Shown piece after piece: positions 16,442 to 24,908 of a DNA stretch of 64,000 bases. Both the position numbers and the translations under genes were made by a program. The DNA comes from CALOCN01 sp942491735 (GTDB lineage Bacteria; Eisenbacteria; RBG-16-71-46; JABDJR01). Numbering within the stretch: the stretch's first letter is position 1; every line of letters starts with the position of its first letter. The DNA lies in contig CALOCN010000001.1 in the NCBI GenBank assembly GCA_942491735.1, positions 372,001-436,000 on the forward strand, in the 5' to 3' direction. Under the pieces are notes generated by a model. The model searched no databases and was not told the origin of the DNA. It saw only the letters and a program-made list of their open reading frames with translations.

Positions 16442-19400
16442 CTACTTGCGGGTCAGCACCATCTTCCGCTGCTCGATTTCACCGTCCTTGGACAGGCGGT
16501 AGAAGTACACGCCCGGGGTCAGGTCGGCCCCGTCGAAGTGCACCGTATGGGCGCCGCCCCGCAGGGTCTCGTCTACCAGGGAAGCCACCTTGCGACCACG
16601 GACGTCGAAGACTTCCAGGGTCACGTGGCCTTCCTCGGCCAGTTCGAACGAGAGCGCGGTCCGGGCCCGGAACGGGTTCGGATAGTTCTGCATCAGCACG
16701 AACGGGGTCTGGGGGCCAAAAGCCTGCTCGCCGGCCACCGGTTCCAGCAGGTTACGACCCTTGACGCGCTCCACCCTCTTGCCGGGCTCCGCGCTGGCCG
16801 AGCTGGCCCCGCCGCTGATCCCGGTGATGGTGATGGCGTCGATGTAGACGTCGTCCGCGTTGCCGCTGGCATCGCACATGAAGCGGATGCCGGCGTTGTT
16901 GGAGAAGTTGTACGACCCGCTGGGCAGGGTGACGGTGGTGACATAGAACACACCGTTGTCGAAGTCCGTCCCCTGCGCCCATGCGGCCACGGTCTGCCAC
17001 GAGGATCCGTTGTAGAACTGGAGCCAGAAGTCCTCGTTGGAGTTGTCCATGCTCCAGGCGTAGAAGTAGAACTCCACCTCGATCGAGCTGTACGACGTGA
17101 TGTCGTAGCCGTTCGTGGTGTAGAACGACGACGCCACTCCGCTGTTGTCCTGGATGTCGATGGAGTAGGCGCCCTCCCACGAGCGGGAACCCGAATAGCG
17201 GGAGCAGTCGTTCCCGCCGTCCGTGTAGTTCCCCCAGCCGCTCTCGAAGTCCTCGTAGTCGAGAACGGTCGAACCGCTGCCACCGGTCACGGAGATGTAG
17301 TTGGTCTTGACCTCGTCGTCGGAGCCTCCCGCGTTGGTCGCGGTCAAGGTCACGGTGTAGTCGCCGGCCGCGGTGTAGGTGTGCGACGGGTTCTGCGCGG
17401 TGGAGGACCCGCCGTCGCCGAAGTCCCAGCTCCACGAGGTGGCTCCACCGGTCGACTGATCGGTGAAGTTCACGTTGAGCGGAGACGTGCCCGAGGTCGG
17501 CGTCCCGCTGAACTCGGCCACCGGCGGAGCGGGGGGACCGTCCTCGGTAACCGAGATGTCGTCGAAGGCCATCCCGTCGGTGGCGATGGCGTAGTTGTCG
17601 TACTGCTGGAACTTGATCACGAAAGTGCCGTTGAGGTTGAGACCGGCCGAAGCCGCCTCCGCGTCCACGTCCACACTGAAATTGTTCCAGGAGTTGTTGC
17701 TGTAGCTCTGGCCCGGCAGGTCCAGGACCTTGGTGAAGCTGGCCCCGCCGTTGTCGGAGAAGAACACACCGTCCTGGCTGTGGCTCTCGTCGGCGAAATC
17801 CTTCCACCAGAAGTCCAGGGTCGCCCCGGAGACGCCGCTCAGGTCCAGGTGCAGCCAGGCCTGGTTGGTCTGGTAGGTCCCGTTGGTGGCCACGTCCATG
17901 GTCATGTGGTACGAGCCGGAGTGCGGGGTGTTGCCGGTGGTCACGAGCACGCGGCCGTTGCCGGTGGACGAGGTGGTCCAGTAGGCGTCGGTGGACCCGG
18001 ACTCGAACCCGGTCGAGTAGGGCAGGCTGGCGTAGCCGCCACCGGCCGGGTTGACCGTGATGTAGTTGGTCTTGGTCTCACCGTCGGAACCGGCCGAGTT
18101 GGTGGCGGTCAGGCTCACCGTGTAGGTGCCGGCGCTGTTGTAGGTGTGGGACGGGTTCTGGGCGGTGGAGGTGCCGCCGTCCCCGAAGTTCCAACTCCAG
18201 GAGGTGGGGGAGTTGGTGGACGAGTCCGTGAAGTTGACCAGCAACGGCTCGGTGCCGCTGGTGGGAGTGCCGCTGAAGTTGGCCACCGGGGGCTGGGGTC
18301 CGCCGCCGCCGCCGACCGCCGCGCCCGCGTTCACCATCCCGTAGCCGGTGTACCGGTCCCAGCCCGAGCCGGACTCGACGCTGGTCACGTCGTCGGCCGT
18401 AGTCACCAGTTGGCCGCGCACCTGGGCGGGGGTCCAACCGGGGTTCTGGGCCAGGATCAAGGCACAAACGCCGGCGGCGTACGGGGTGGAGCACGAGGTT
18501 CCGTTGAAGAACCCGTCGTAGTTACCCGGGTTGTAGCCGCCGCTCCCCTGGATGTCCGTGGTGGGCAGGATGGTCGGGGCAATGATGTCCACCGCGCCGG
18601 CCGCGTCCTGGCTGTTCACGCCGTAGTTGGAGCCCCACCAGCGTTCGCCGTCGCAGGTCCAGCCGTTGGGATCCGTGCTCACACCGGGATTGACCTCGGA
18701 ACCCGAGCTGCTGCTCCGCTTGCGCTCGCCGCAGGGGGAGGCCGCGCCCACACCGATCACGTGGGTGTTGATCGCGGGATAGCTGATCGTGCTCACGTTC
18801 TCGTTGCCGGTGGCGGCGAGGATGACCACGCCGGCGTTGTTGGCATAGGTCAGCGCCGCGTCCGTGGAAGGATCGCTGCTGATCGCCGCGCCGAGGCTCA
18901 TGCTGATGATGTCGGCCCCGTTGTCCGCCGCATGGTAGATGGCGTTGATGATGGCCGAGAAGTACATCGAGCCGGCGTTGTTGGCGACCTTCAGCGGCAT
19001 GATGCGGCTGTTGGGGGCCGCGCCGCACGCGCCGATTCCGTTGTTGGCCGAGGCCGCGGCCACACCGGCGCAAGCCGTTCCGTGACCGGGATTCCCGGAG
19101 TTGTCATCCGGGTTGCTGTCATTGGATCCGTAGTCATAGCCCGCCACCTGGACGAGGTCCGGATGACCCACGTCGACACCCGAGTCGATGATGGCGATGA
19201 TCACGGCCGAGCTGCCGTAGCCCTGGTCCCAGGCGGCATGGGCATTGGCGTCGAATCCGGGCGTACCCACGGTTCCGGGACCAATGTGGGTGTAGGTGCC
19301 GCCCCAGTCCAACTCCAGGAGCTGGGCGGTGTTGTTGTGGCCCCAGCTATCCGAGGCCATGGGATCCGAGGGAACCGCGGCCGGGAAGGCCCGCCAGTCC

Positions 19401-19846
19401 GGCGTGGCGAACTCCACGTTGGGGTCGGCGGAGAAGACCTCGACCGCCTTGAGGATATCCACGCCCCCGCGGACTTCCATCGCGAACCAGCGATCCACGC
19501 CCAGTTGATCCGCCATCGCCGTGTTGGCCGGTTCGATGAACGGGCGGGAGATGCGGGTCACCCCGTACTGGTTGACCAGGTTGTCGAATGAACCCAATCC
19601 CGTGGTGGCGCCGGGCAGCGCCGCCCCGAAAGTGAGGTTGGTGGGGATGGCGCCGAACTCCACTGCATCCGTGGTGAACTTGACCATGATCCGGTCGGGC
19701 GCGTAGGGAAGAACCTCCTGGCCTACGGGCGTGTAGCCGCCCTGCACCGGCGCGAACGAGCGCGGTCCGTTGGCCTTCTGTGCGCCGGCGGTCAAAGGCA
19801 CCGCCACGAGCGCAAGGATCAGCAATAGGATGGAACTCCGTTTCAT
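16442..19846 (-). CDS. secreted subtilisin-like (S8) protease with PKD domains and T9SS-type C-terminus
   Basis: 1134 aa. AAGGAGA precedes the ATG; a Sec signal ends VPLTAGAQ. A pro-region (about 25-160) leads to an S8 catalytic domain with Asp221 (AIIDSGVD), His255 (GHGTACAG), oxyanion Asn348 (ATGNEN) and Ser451 (NGTSCSTP). Then come a PKD domain (about 518-600), a jelly-roll/MAM-like region, a second PKD domain, another carbohydrate-binding-like beta domain, and a FlgD-like C-terminal domain of about 85 residues with QNYPNPF, GRKVASLVDE, GVYFYRL and a KMVLTRK end. That last domain is the type A sorting signal used for T9SS-type surface export. Monocistronic, with its own promoter and terminator. 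Confidence 0.95.
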   Translation of the reverse strand: MKRSSILLLILALVAVPLTAGAQKANGPRSFAPVQGGYTPVGQEVLPYAPDRIMVKFTTDAVEFGAIPTNLTFGAALPGATTGLGSFDNLVNQYGVTRISRPFIEPANTAMADQLGVDRWFAMEVRGGVDILKAVEVFSADPNVEFATPDWRAFPAAVPSDPMASDSWGHNNTAQLLELDWGGTYTHIGPGTVGTPGFDANAHAAWDQGYGSSAVIIAIIDSGVDVGHPDLVQVAGYDYGSNDSNPDDNSGNPGHGTACAGVAAASANNGIGACGAAPNSRIMPLKVANNAGSMYFSAIINAIYHAADNGADIISMSLGAAISSDPSTDAALTYANNAGVVILAATGNENVSTISYPAINTHVIGVGAASPCGERKRSSSSGSEVNPGVSTDPNGWTCDGERWWGSNYGVNSQDAAGAVDIIAPTILPTTDIQGSGGYNPGNYDGFFNGTSCSTPYAAGVCALILAQNPGWTPAQVRGQLVTTADDVTSVESGSGWDRYTGYGMVNAGAAVGGGGGPQPPVANFSGTPTSGTEPLLVNFTDSSTNSPTSWSWNFGDGGTSTAQNPSHTYNSAGTYTVSLTATNSAGSDGETKTNYITVNPAGGGYASLPYSTGFESGSTDAYWTTSSTGNGRVLVTTGNTPHSGSYHMTMDVATNGTYQTNQAWLHLDLSGVSGATLDFWWKDFADESHSQDGVFFSDNGGASFTKVLDLPGQSYSNNSWNNFSVDVDAEAASAGLNLNGTFVIKFQQYDNYAIATDGMAFDDISVTEDGPPAPPVAEFSGTPTSGTSPLNVNFTDQSTGGATSWSWDFGDGGSSTAQNPSHTYTAAGDYTVTLTATNAGGSDDEVKTNYISVTGGSGSTVLDYEDFESGWGNYTDGGNDCSRYSGSRSWEGAYSIDIQDNSGVASSFYTTNGYDITSYSSIEVEFYFYAWSMDNSNEDFWLQFYNGSSWQTVAAWAQGTDFDNGVFYVTTVTLPSGSYNFSNNAGIRFMCDASGNADDVYIDAITITGISGGASSASAEPGKRVERVKGRNLLEPVAGEQAFGPQTPFVLMQNYPNPFRARTALSFELAEEGHVTLEVFDVRGRKVASLVDETLRGGAHTVHFDGADLTPGVYFYRLSKDGEIEQRKMVLTRK

Positions 19847-20060
19847 CGGTTCTCCTTGGAAAGGGGGGACTCTAAGGAGCCCGAAGCGGGCGCGGAGGAG
19901 GGCAGCGCGAGGGCGTGACGAATCCGGAACGCTGGACAGAGCGCGCAGGTCACCCAGCTGCCTCCCCAACAGAGCTTCGGGTGTTGGACGACGGCCGCGC
20001 GTTGCTGGCGAGGTGTGATGTCTTTGGATGTCAGCCGGATGCGGGCCGATGGGTGGCCGG

Positions 20061-20089
20061 ATCCTAGCAAAGGCCCTGCAATCGGATAA
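20061..20089 (-). promoter_or_regulatory. promoter of the subtilisin gene
   Basis: Minus-strand TTATCC (20084-20089), a 17-base spacer, then TAGGAT (20061-20066) preceded by TTTGC. This leaves a leader of about 210 bases before the ATG at 19846. I do not recognise a riboswitch in that leader. Confidence 0.5.
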
Positions 20090-20114
20090 GACTTATTAAC
20101 GCAGGTGGACCGGT

Positions 20115-21152
20115 CTATTTCGTCTTTGCCTGGCTCTTCTTCGCGAACCCGATCAGCTTGTAGAGCAGCCGCATCCCCACGTTCTCGTTCCAGGTGGAGG
20201 CGCCGGTCGGGTCCGGGGCGACCTCGTTGAGATCGAACCCCACGATGCGCCGACCACTGGCCACCACCTCCGCGAGGAGACGAATCGCCTGTTGGAACCC
20301 GAGGCCCCCGGGGACGGGAGTCCCCGTGTTGGGACAGAGGGAAGCGTCCAGCCCATCGATATCGAAGGAGACGAATACATCCCGGGGCAGGGCGTTCACC
20401 ATGGCCTTGACCTGTTTGGCCCAGGTTTCCCCCTCGAGCAACCCGTTCTGGATGTCCGCGTCGAAGAAGGTGGTGAATCGAACCCGGTTCTTCTCGATCA
20501 GATCCATTTCCTGACCGGAATAGTCACGAATTCCTACCTGGACAATGTGACTGACCCCCGCGAGCTTCCTATACACGTTGTACATGATGGAGGCATGCGA
20601 CCAGGTGAACCCCTCGAAGGCCTCCCGAAGATCCGCGTGAGCGTCGATCTGGAGGATGCCCATGTCGGGATGTCGCTCCGACACCGCCCGAATCAGTCCG
20701 AAGGGGGAGCTGTGATCCCCTCCCACCCCTCCAACCAGGCGCCCCTTGGTCAACCATTCCTTGGCCGTGTCGTAGATCCGGGTGTTGAGTTCCTCGGAGA
20801 GGACGTTGACCTCTTCCACCACGCGCCTGAGCTCCGGATCGTCACCGGCGCCACCGGCCTGGATCACGGGGAGGGCTAGGGCGCGAGCCCGCCGTCCGAG
20901 ATCCCGCAATTCATCGTCGATGGGGAGCATGTGGATCCCCCCCTCGTAGGGGGTGCCCACCTCCCGGTCCAGGAGGTCGATCTGCGGGCTGACCGCCAGC
21001 ATGGCCTCGGGGCCCCGCGCCGTACCCGCACCCCAGGAAACGGTGGTTTCCCAGGGAATCGGGATCAGGATGACGTCGGACTCCTCGGCCGTGTAGGGGA
21101 GGCCGAAAATGCCGTCGCCGAGGGCGTGATCGGGGTCGAATCGTTGGCTCAT
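20115..21152 (-). CDS. agmatinase/arginase-family ureohydrolase
   Basis: 345 aa binuclear manganese hydrolase that removes urea from a guanidino substrate, agmatine being the usual one for this subfamily. All six metal ligands are visible: H147 (GGVGGDHSS), D170, H172 and D174 (IDAHADL), D264 and D266 (SFDIDGLD). Arginase, guanidinobutyrase or formimidoylglutamase activity cannot be excluded. No strong ribosome-binding site; a TAGGGT box at 21166-21171 would start the mRNA only a few bases before the ATG, so it may be near-leaderless. Divergent from the CoA-transferase gene. Confidence 0.92.
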   Translation of the reverse strand: MSQRFDPDHALGDGIFGLPYTAEESDVILIPIPWETTVSWGAGTARGPEAMLAVSPQIDLLDREVGTPYEGGIHMLPIDDELRDLGRRARALALPVIQAGGAGDDPELRRVVEEVNVLSEELNTRIYDTAKEWLTKGRLVGGVGGDHSSPFGLIRAVSERHPDMGILQIDAHADLREAFEGFTWSHASIMYNVYRKLAGVSHIVQVGIRDYSGQEMDLIEKNRVRFTTFFDADIQNGLLEGETWAKQVKAMVNALPRDVFVSFDIDGLDASLCPNTGTPVPGGLGFQQAIRLLAEVVASGRRIVGFDLNEVAPDPTGASTWNENVGMRLLYKLIGFAKKSQAKTK

Positions 21153-21165
21153 GATTGGGACCGGG

Positions 21166-21175
21166 ACCCTATCAT
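21166..21175. promoter_or_regulatory. overlapping divergent -10-like boxes
   Basis: Minus-strand TAGGGT (21166-21171) faces the ureohydrolase; plus-strand TATCAT (21170-21175) faces the CoA-transferase. GATAAT at 21207-21212 is an alternative plus-strand -10. Confidence 0.35.
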
Positions 21176-21264
21176 GTCCGTAGGGGACGAGCGGGCCCGG
21201 ATGAGGGATAATCGCCTGCCCGAATCACGACAGGCAATCCTTTCGAGGCGACTTCGGAGGACTC

Positions 21265-22566
21265 TTGGTTCACTGGCGAGATCGATATACGGGGCAGAAG
21301 ATGACCGCGGCGGAGGCGGTGGCCGACATCCAGAGCGGCGATCATGTCTACTACGGGGGCAATGCCGCCATCCCCCAGACCCTGGTCCGGGCCCTGGCCG
21401 ATCGGGGTCCCCAGCTGGAAGACGTGCGGTTGAGCCACGTCCTGCTCCTGGGCAAGGACCCGCTCTCGTCACCGGAATTGGCCCGCAGCTTCCGCCACAA
21501 CTCGCTCTTTGTGGGACCCGCGGATCGTCAGGCGGTGAACGATGGCCGTGCGGACTACGTGCCGGTCTTTCTCCATCAGATTCCACGCCTGTTCCGCGAG
21601 CGGATCATCGAGCTGGATGTGGCCATGATCCAGGTCAGCCCACCGGACGAGCACGGCTTCATGAGCCTGGGAGTGGAGGCGCTCGCTTCCATGACCGCGG
21701 CCCAGACCGCCAAACGGGTCATCGTGCAGGTCAACAGGTCCATGCCGCGCGTGCTGGGAGACTGCTTTCTTCACGTCCATCAGGTGGATGCCATCGTCGA
21801 GGCCACCGAGCCGCTGCCCACCCTGGCCCCGCGCCCCAGCACCGAGGTCGAGCGGAAGATCGGCGCGAACATCGTGGAGCTCATCGAGCCGGGGGCGACC
21901 ATGCAGATGGGGATCGGGGGCATTCCGGACGCGGTCTACGCGGCGCTGGAGGGGGACCTCGACCTGGGAATCCATACCGAGATGATCTCCGACGGAGCCA
22001 TGGAGGCGATCGAACGGGGGGTGGTGACCGGAGGGCGCAAGACCCTGCATCCGGGCAAGACCATCATCACCTTTGCCCTGGGGACCCGGAAGCTTTACGA
22101 GTACCTCGACAACAATCCCTTTATCGAGGCACACCCGGTGGACTACGTGAACGACCCGCGGGTCGCGAGCCAGAACGAGAAGCTGATCGCGGTCAACTCG
22201 GCCATCGAGCTGGATCTCACCGGCCAGGTCTGTTCCGATTCCATCGGGACCCGGATCTACTCCGGATTCGGGGGGCAGGTGGACTTCATCCGTGCTGCAG
22301 CCCGGTCCAAGGGGGGGAAGCCGGTCATTGCCCTGCCGGCCACCGCCCAGGGTGGGAAGGTATCCCGGATTGCTTCCACCCTGAAGCCGGGGGCCGGGGT
22401 GGTGACCAGCCGGGCGGATGTCCACTGGGTCGTGACCGAATACGGCAGGGTGAATCTCTTTGGCCGCAATCTCCGCGAGCGGGCGGAGCTGTTGATTACC
22501 GTGGCCGCCCCGGAGTTCCGGGATGAACTCCGGCACGCGGCCCGCGAACGCGGCCTGATCCCGTAG
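21265..22566 (+). CDS. acetyl-CoA hydrolase/4-hydroxybutyrate CoA-transferase family protein
   Basis: 433 aa class I CoA-transferase. These enzymes pass CoA between acyl-CoA and a short carboxylate through a glutamyl-CoA thioester. TTG at 21265 follows GGAGG. The N-terminal domain (about 1-190) has GDHVYYGGNAAIPQTL and VSPPDEHGFMSLG; the C-terminal domain carries the CoA-binding MQMGIGGIPDAV, the EMISDGAMEAIERG region and YSGFGGQVDFIRAA, as in 4-hydroxybutyrate CoA-transferase and acetate:succinyl-CoA transferases. Which acid is used is not decidable. The gene stands alone between two promoters. Confidence 0.92.
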   Translation: MVHWRDRYTGQKMTAAEAVADIQSGDHVYYGGNAAIPQTLVRALADRGPQLEDVRLSHVLLLGKDPLSSPELARSFRHNSLFVGPADRQAVNDGRADYVPVFLHQIPRLFRERIIELDVAMIQVSPPDEHGFMSLGVEALASMTAAQTAKRVIVQVNRSMPRVLGDCFLHVHQVDAIVEATEPLPTLAPRPSTEVERKIGANIVELIEPGATMQMGIGGIPDAVYAALEGDLDLGIHTEMISDGAMEAIERGVVTGGRKTLHPGKTIITFALGTRKLYEYLDNNPFIEAHPVDYVNDPRVASQNEKLIAVNSAIELDLTGQVCSDSIGTRIYSGFGGQVDFIRAAARSKGGKPVIALPATAQGGKVSRIASTLKPGAGVVTSRADVHWVVTEYGRVNLFGRNLRERAELLITVAAPEFRDELRHAARERGLIP

Positions 22567-22651
22567 GTCGTCCGTCCATCGGAAGACCTGCAACCGTGAC
22601 GGCTCCCGGATCGTACCTAGCGGAGGAGATGACGATCTCCCGTGGAGCCGA

Positions 22652-22657
22652 TACCCT
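22652..22657 (+). promoter_or_regulatory. -10-like box of the 22707-24895 pair
   Basis: TACCCT, 50 bases before the ATG at 22707. Confidence 0.3.
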
Positions 22658-22706
22658 ACGCCCCCGGCCGGATGATCACGTGCGGGCCGAAACGCGGAGC
22701 CTCACC

Positions 22707-23579
22707 ATGAATTCACGCTGTTTCCTGCTGCTTCCCATCTGGGCCCTGCTGCTGGTGCCATCCGTGGCCCCGGCCCAGCCGGATTCGACCGCCTCGGATC
22801 CTGACTCCATCAAGACCTATCAGTCCGACCGGACCATCCTCACCGAGGCCGATGAGATGACCCTGCGGGAGATCATTTCCCGGTGTGTCGAGGGGGAGCA
22901 GACAAAGCTCGCCGGCATCCGGGACATGAGCTACACCGCCCATGCCAAGAGCATCGCCTTCTGGTCCACGAAGAAGATGATCTGGAACGCGGTCTACATG
23001 GTCTACGAGGAGGAGTCCGGCTTCGAGAAGTCCGTGGAACTGGTCATGGAGGAGCAGACCCTTCGGCTCGAGGACGGCCAATGGGTTGTGGACGAGGACG
23101 ACACCGACAAGGAGGAAACGTTCAAGGTCGAGGCCGGCTCCTCCGACCGCGGTAAGGACCTGGCCCGGTTGCCTTTCTTCCTCAAGGACCAGGCGGATTA
23201 CGACTTCAGCCTGATCGAGCGCATCCTCGAGGAAGACACGGTCATCTTCAAGATCCGCTTCAAGCCCAAGTCCAGTTTCAAGCCGCTTCCTTCGGGAATC
23301 GTCTACGTGGACGCCACCGCGTTTCGCATCATCCACGAGGAGTTCAGTTTCGAGGGGGAGAATCCGTTTCCGCTGCTTCTCAAGGACATTACGCGGATCT
23401 CGCGTCACTGGGAGCAGCTCGCCACGGGTGAGTGGGTGATTTCCAAGGTGCTCGGGGAGATCGATCTGCGCGGGTTCTGGAAGATTCCGGATCGCGTCCA
23501 GGTCGCGGTTCTTCTCAAGGACTACCGCTTCAATCAGGGCTACGACGAACACCGGTTCGGTCCGCGGGGTGACGATTGA
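22707..23579 (+). CDS. exported protein of unknown function, partner of the following barrel
   Basis: 290 aa. I start at ATG 22707 (GGAG nine bases before), which opens a Sec signal ending SVAPAQ; a longer frame from 22596 lacks support. The mature part is acidic, with long amphipathic beta strands and paired aromatic residues (AFWSTKKMIWNAVYMVYEEE), which could be a LolA-like half-barrel, though I cannot show that. It overlaps the barrel gene by TTGA, so the two products are made together and probably meet in the periplasm. Confidence 0.7.
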   Translation: MNSRCFLLLPIWALLLVPSVAPAQPDSTASDPDSIKTYQSDRTILTEADEMTLREIISRCVEGEQTKLAGIRDMSYTAHAKSIAFWSTKKMIWNAVYMVYEEESGFEKSVELVMEEQTLRLEDGQWVVDEDDTDKEETFKVEAGSSDRGKDLARLPFFLKDQADYDFSLIERILEEDTVIFKIRFKPKSSFKPLPSGIVYVDATAFRIIHEEFSFEGENPFPLLLKDITRISRHWEQLATGEWVISKVLGEIDLRGFWKIPDRVQVAVLLKDYRFNQGYDEHRFGPRGDD

Positions 23580-24895
23580 TCCCGGCGCACCCTGCCGGAC
23601 ATCGTTTTGTTCCGTGGGGCCTTCTTCTGGCGGTCGCCCTGCTCACGCCCGCTTCGGCGGAATCACGAGCGGCCGCGGACTCGGTCAAATCCGGGGGGGT
23701 GTTGGAGCAGCTGCAGAAGGAGGATGAGGACTTCTTCTCGGACGAACTCCTTGATATCAACCTCGCCCTGCAGGACTCGGCCAAGGCACGCCTGGACTCG
23801 TTGGGCTACGAGGGTGCCCGGGACAAGGCGCTGCGCAGTCGCCCGTTGCTGGGTTACGAGCTGGGTCTTGCCGGTCAGCTCATGGCCTACAACCGGGCGG
23901 AAGGGCTGGTGGTTGGGGCTTCCGCGACCGTCAAGTCGCCTCGTTACGGCGGCCTGGGCATCACGGCGCAATCCGCCTACGCCACGGGGCCCGGGGAATT
24001 CCGTTGGTACGGCGTCGGGTTCGTGCCGTTCTCCTTTGGCGATGTGGGTCTGGAGGCCCGGGCCGGATACGCGGATCGCGTGGTTCCCTATGGAACCAAC
24101 CGTGTGGTGGCCAACGGCGTGCGCATGTTGCTGCTCTCGGTGGACGACCAGGACTACTACCGGAGCCGCGGAGGTTTTTGCCGGCTCAACCTGCGGGTGG
24201 GGGCGTTGCGAGGCACCGCGGACTACACCGCGGTCGATGTGATCTCGGTTCCGGCCACCACCAGCTTCGGTATCTTCGGCAACGGCGACAACCTCTGTTG
24301 CAACGCCGTGGTGGACGACGGCCGGGACCAGTCGGTGGGGTTGGCCCTGCGCTGGGGGAACCTGGTAGGACGCAGGGAAACGGTGCGGGTGGCCTACCGC
24401 ATGGGCGGGGGAGGACTGGGGGGAGACTTCACCTACAACGTGTTCCAGGCCTCGGCCGGGATCCGTCGATACCTCATGGTGCACGAACTCACCGTGGAAG
24501 CGGCGGTGAATCGCACCGGCGCATCACCTCCCGTGCAGCGACTGGCCGATCTGGGAAGCCTGTCCACGATTCGCGGGTTCGGGCGCCGTAGCCTGGTCGG
24601 GGAGTCGTCCCTGTTCACGCGCGCGGAGCTTCTGATCGGGTGGGACCTGTTCCGGGCCGCGCACGTTCCCCTGCTCAAGGGAGCGCGCATCCAGTTCATC
24701 CCGTTCGGCGATGCGGGCCGGGTGTGGAAGGGGAACAGCGAGACCTGGCGAACCTCCCTGGGCATGGGGTTGCAGAAGTACCTGGGCCCGTTCGGCCAGG
24801 GAGCCAACGTCCGTCTGGACGCGGCGTTTCCCATCGGGCCGGGACGGACCGATGACGTCTATCTCTACCTCTACTTCTCGCGGGGGCTCTTCTAG
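23576..24895 (+). CDS. Omp85-like (BamA/TamA superfamily) outer-membrane barrel
   Basis: 439 aa. TTG at 23576 overlaps the upstream stop. A signal peptide ends TPASAES. A helical stretch rich in E/D/L and then a C-terminal barrel follow. The barrel carries STIRGFGRRSLVGES, like the RGF loop of surface-antigen D15 domains, then FGDAGRVW and a terminal aromatic (LYFSRGLF), a usual BAM-recognised end. No POTRA domains are seen, so it is shorter than BamA or TamA. Likely an outer-membrane pore or insertion factor for the preceding periplasmic protein. Confidence 0.78.
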   Translation: MIPAHPAGHRFVPWGLLLAVALLTPASAESRAAADSVKSGGVLEQLQKEDEDFFSDELLDINLALQDSAKARLDSLGYEGARDKALRSRPLLGYELGLAGQLMAYNRAEGLVVGASATVKSPRYGGLGITAQSAYATGPGEFRWYGVGFVPFSFGDVGLEARAGYADRVVPYGTNRVVANGVRMLLLSVDDQDYYRSRGGFCRLNLRVGALRGTADYTAVDVISVPATTSFGIFGNGDNLCCNAVVDDGRDQSVGLALRWGNLVGRRETVRVAYRMGGGGLGGDFTYNVFQASAGIRRYLMVHELTVEAAVNRTGASPPVQRLADLGSLSTIRGFGRRSLVGESSLFTRAELLIGWDLFRAAHVPLLKGARIQFIPFGDAGRVWKGNSETWRTSLGMGLQKYLGPFGQGANVRLDAAFPIGPGRTDDVYLYLYFSRGLF

Positions 24896-24908
24896 GGACC
24901 GCGCCCGG

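Noticed and set aside
17300..18300. DNA repeats within the subtilisin gene
   Set aside because: They encode the two similar PKD domains, so they are coding repeats, not a mobile or CRISPR-like element.
16244..19591. 1115-codon open frame opposite the subtilisin gene
   Set aside because: Antisense frame kept open by high G+C third positions; composition is repetitive Val/Gly/His/Arg, no recognisable domain, and it lies wholly across a clear S8 protease.
19847..20114. Possible riboswitch in the 210-base subtilisin leader
   Set aside because: No conserved riboswitch core could be recognised by eye; a covariance-model search would be needed.
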